From Fodinibius roseus (lineage in GTDB: Bacteria > Bacteroidota > Rhodothermia > Balneolales > Balneolaceae), in NCBI RefSeq assembly GCF_900129315.1, contig NZ_FQUS01000009.1, positions 1 to 64,000 of the forward strand: a DNA stretch of 64,000 bases, read 5' to 3'. Below the pieces are notes generated by a model. It searched no databases. It saw nothing but the letters and a program-made list of their open reading frames with translations, and was not told the origin of the DNA. The number at the start of each line of letters is the position of its first letter. Positions within the stretch are counted from its first letter, which is position 1. The translations under genes and the position numbers were made by a program. Below are positions 62,435 to 64,000 of this stretch, in pieces.

Positions 62435-64000
62435 TTAATGTGGCGGTAGCTCTTTGTTATTGATCTCAGCAGTGAGATTAGAAATAAATTCGGAAAAATC
62501 AAAAGTCCCGATGTCACCTTTTTTATGCCGGCGAACGGAAACGGTTCCGCTGGATTCTTCCTCACTGCCTACTATTAACATATATGGGATCTTGCTCGTT
62601 TCAGCATCGCGGATTTTTCCCCCGACCTGTTCACTTCGGGTATCCACCTCGACGCGAACATCCTTCTCTTTTAGTCGGGAGGCGCATTTAAAGGCATAGT
62701 CATTAAAGTCATCGGATATCGGTATGACCTGTACCTGCCTGGGGGCGAGCCATACCGGGAAATCCCCGGCAAAGTGTTCAATCAGGATGCTGGCAAAGCG
62801 TTCCATGGAGCCGAAAGGAGCCCGGTGGATGATGACGGGACGGTGCCGGTCGTTGTCGGAGCCCACATAAGTCAAGTCAAAGCGCTCAGGCATCACATAA
62901 TCGACTTGTATGGTCCCCAGCTGCCATTTTCGTCCAATAGCATCCCGGATGATAAAATCAATCTTGGGTCCGTAGAAACTCGCCTCCCCGCGCCCGATGG
63001 TATAGTCAAGCTGTTCCTGATCGGCCACTTCTTTTATTTCCTGCTCGGCCCGGTCCCAGAATTCCGTTTTGCCGCCATATTTCTCTTCGTTGTCGTCGCG
63101 GAAGGAGAGACGGATATCCACCGGCATGTCAAAGGTACCGAAGACCAGCTCCGTAAGATCAATACAGCGCTTTATTTCATCTTTCAGCTGGTCGTGCGTG
63201 CAGTAGATGTGAGCGTCATCCTGGGTAAAGCCCCGTACCCTGGACATGCCGCTGAGTTCTCCGGATTGTTCAAAGCGATACACGGTACCGAATTCAGCCA
63301 GCCGCAGGGGAAGGTCGCGATAGCTGTGCAGGGTGTTGGAATAGATCCGGTGGTGGTGGGGACAGTTCATCGGTTTAAGCAGGTATTCTTCATCCTCCAC
63401 CTGGATGGGATTGTACTGCGACTCCCGGTAATAGGGGTAATGTCCGGACGTACGGTAAAGCTCGAGGTTGCCAATATGAGGGGTGATGACTTCCCGGTAG
63501 CCTCTTTTCTTTTGCTCCTCGCGCAGGAAAGCTTCCAGTTCTCTCCGGATGATTGTCCCGTTGGGCAGCCATACGGGCAATCCCTGGCCGATCATTGAAT
63601 CGATCATGTAGAGTTCAAGCTCTTTCCCCAGTTTCTTGTGGTCGCGCTTTTTGGCTTCCTCTACCTGTTTGATGTACTGGCTGAGCAATTTCTGTTTGGG
63701 AAAGGTAATGCCGTAAATACGAGTCAGCTGCTTGCTCTCAACATCCCCGCGCCAGTAGGCGCCGGCCAGGCTCGTCAATTTAACGGCTTTGATGCGGCCG
63801 GTATGCGGTATATGAGGCCCCCGGCAGAGATCCGTGAAGCCGCCCTGCCGGTAGAAGGTGATGGTACCATCTTCGAGGTCTTCTATCAGGTCTATTTTAT
63901 ATTCATTATCTCGTTTTTTATAGAAGTCGAGCGCTTCCTTCTTGGATACCGGTTTTCGTTCAAATTCATTCTTGTTCCGGGCCAGTTCAATAATTTTATC
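62435..64000 (-). CDS. thrS: Threonyl-tRNA synthetase (C-terminal three quarters)
   Basis: The visible 521 residues start inside the second N-terminal domain: GGFTDLCRGPHIPHTGRIKA, then LTSLAGAYWRGD. They contain the class II core with motif 1 and the zinc-ligand Cys in LLKPMNCPHHHRIYSN, the second ligand in GFTQDDAHIYCTHDQ, the third in PVIIHRAPFGSMERF, and the anticodon-binding domain (about residues 420-510). The TGS domain and the start lie beyond the right edge. It is 31 bases upstream of infC on the same strand, as in many bacteria. Confidence 0.97.
   Translation of the reverse strand, partial: DKIIELARNKNEFERKPVSKKEALDFYKKRDNEYKIDLIEDLEDGTITFYRQGGFTDLCRGPHIPHTGRIKAVKLTSLAGAYWRGDVESKQLTRIYGITFPKQKLLSQYIKQVEEAKKRDHKKLGKELELYMIDSMIGQGLPVWLPNGTIIRRELEAFLREEQKKRGYREVITPHIGNLELYRTSGHYPYYRESQYNPIQVEDEEYLLKPMNCPHHHRIYSNTLHSYRDLPLRLAEFGTVYRFEQSGELSGMSRVRGFTQDDAHIYCTHDQLKDEIKRCIDLTELVFGTFDMPVDIRLSFRDDNEEKYGGKTEFWDRAEQEIKEVADQEQLDYTIGRGEASFYGPKIDFIIRDAIGRKWQLGTIQVDYVMPERFDLTYVGSDNDRHRPVIIHRAPFGSMERFASILIEHFAGDFPVWLAPRQVQVIPISDDFNDYAFKCASRLKEKDVRVEVDTRSEQVGGKIRDAETSKIPYMLIVGSEEESSGTVSVRRHKKGDIGTFDFSEFISNLTAEINNKELPPH

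Noticed and set aside
62774-63598. A 274-codon open frame opposite thrS
   Set aside because: thrS motifs are complete on the minus strand; the plus frame is a shadow.
1-64000. CRISPR arrays, prophage or plasmid replication genes
   Set aside because: No regularly spaced direct repeats, cas genes, phage structural genes or replication initiators were seen; the dispersed 140-bp repeats are kilobases apart.

Overview
The window looks like a chromosomal segment of a Bacteroidota-type bacterium, most probably a member of the Balneolota/Rhodothermota branch. This is inferred from a SusC/SusD pair, Bacteroidota-style lipoproteins, weak Shine-Dalgarno sites before most genes, and small stress proteins common in halophilic Balneolaceae. 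The genus cannot be fixed from sequence reading alone. The right end is cut inside thrS and the left end inside a transposase gene.

Layout. 1-160: end of an IS3-family element that seems to have inserted into a gene for a small secreted protein. 976-3483: a tRNA-Val(GAC) gene, then nusB, a PP1-like phosphatase and ychF. 3654-7779 (minus): deoC, an active aldehyde dehydrogenase, a catalytically dead half-length aldehyde dehydrogenase (together a split ALDH16) and a SPOR lipoprotein. 7780-10952: a GC-rich hairpin-rich spacer, DUF1761, endonuclease IV, a CvfB-like S1 protein and a cupin. 11419-31983: a stress island. It holds small membrane proteins, CHRD and PRC-barrel proteins, dodecin, four CsbD-like paralogues, a Cys-rich copper protein, ExoD, DUF421, a YtxH protein, two very large cytoplasmic histidine kinases, a LigD locus whose ligase part carries a large internal deletion, a truncated CHRD pseudogene, and a MerC/ZIP/ribbon-helix-helix metal cluster. 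32246-35741 (minus): an AI-2E-type permease, a D-amino-acid-oxidase-like flavoprotein and a serine racemase/threonine dehydratase.

36316-54080 is a nutrient-utilisation locus: SusC/SusD, a hydroxypyruvate-isomerase-like TIM barrel with a Tat-like leader, two Gfo/Idh/MocA oxidoreductases, a 1.2-kilo-residue FG-GAP/ASPIC lipoprotein, a GHL10 lipoprotein, and a GMC oxidoreductase with a gluconate-2-dehydrogenase-type small subunit. No ordinary glycoside hydrolase other than GHL10 is seen. The set resembles oxidative (3-keto-glycoside) sugar cleavage, which is my best candidate for an undescribed system here.

54188-64000 (minus) is housekeeping: TPR protein, LolD-like ATPase, YmdB phosphodiesterase, zapA with a coiled-coil partner, pheT, pheS, rplT, rpmI, infC (apparently starting at AUC) and thrS. 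A roughly 140-bp intergenic repeat with inverted ends occurs at least six times between 32 kb and 61.5 kb, and a 74-bp REP-like palindrome separates pheS from pheT. No CRISPR array, rRNA operon or prophage was seen.
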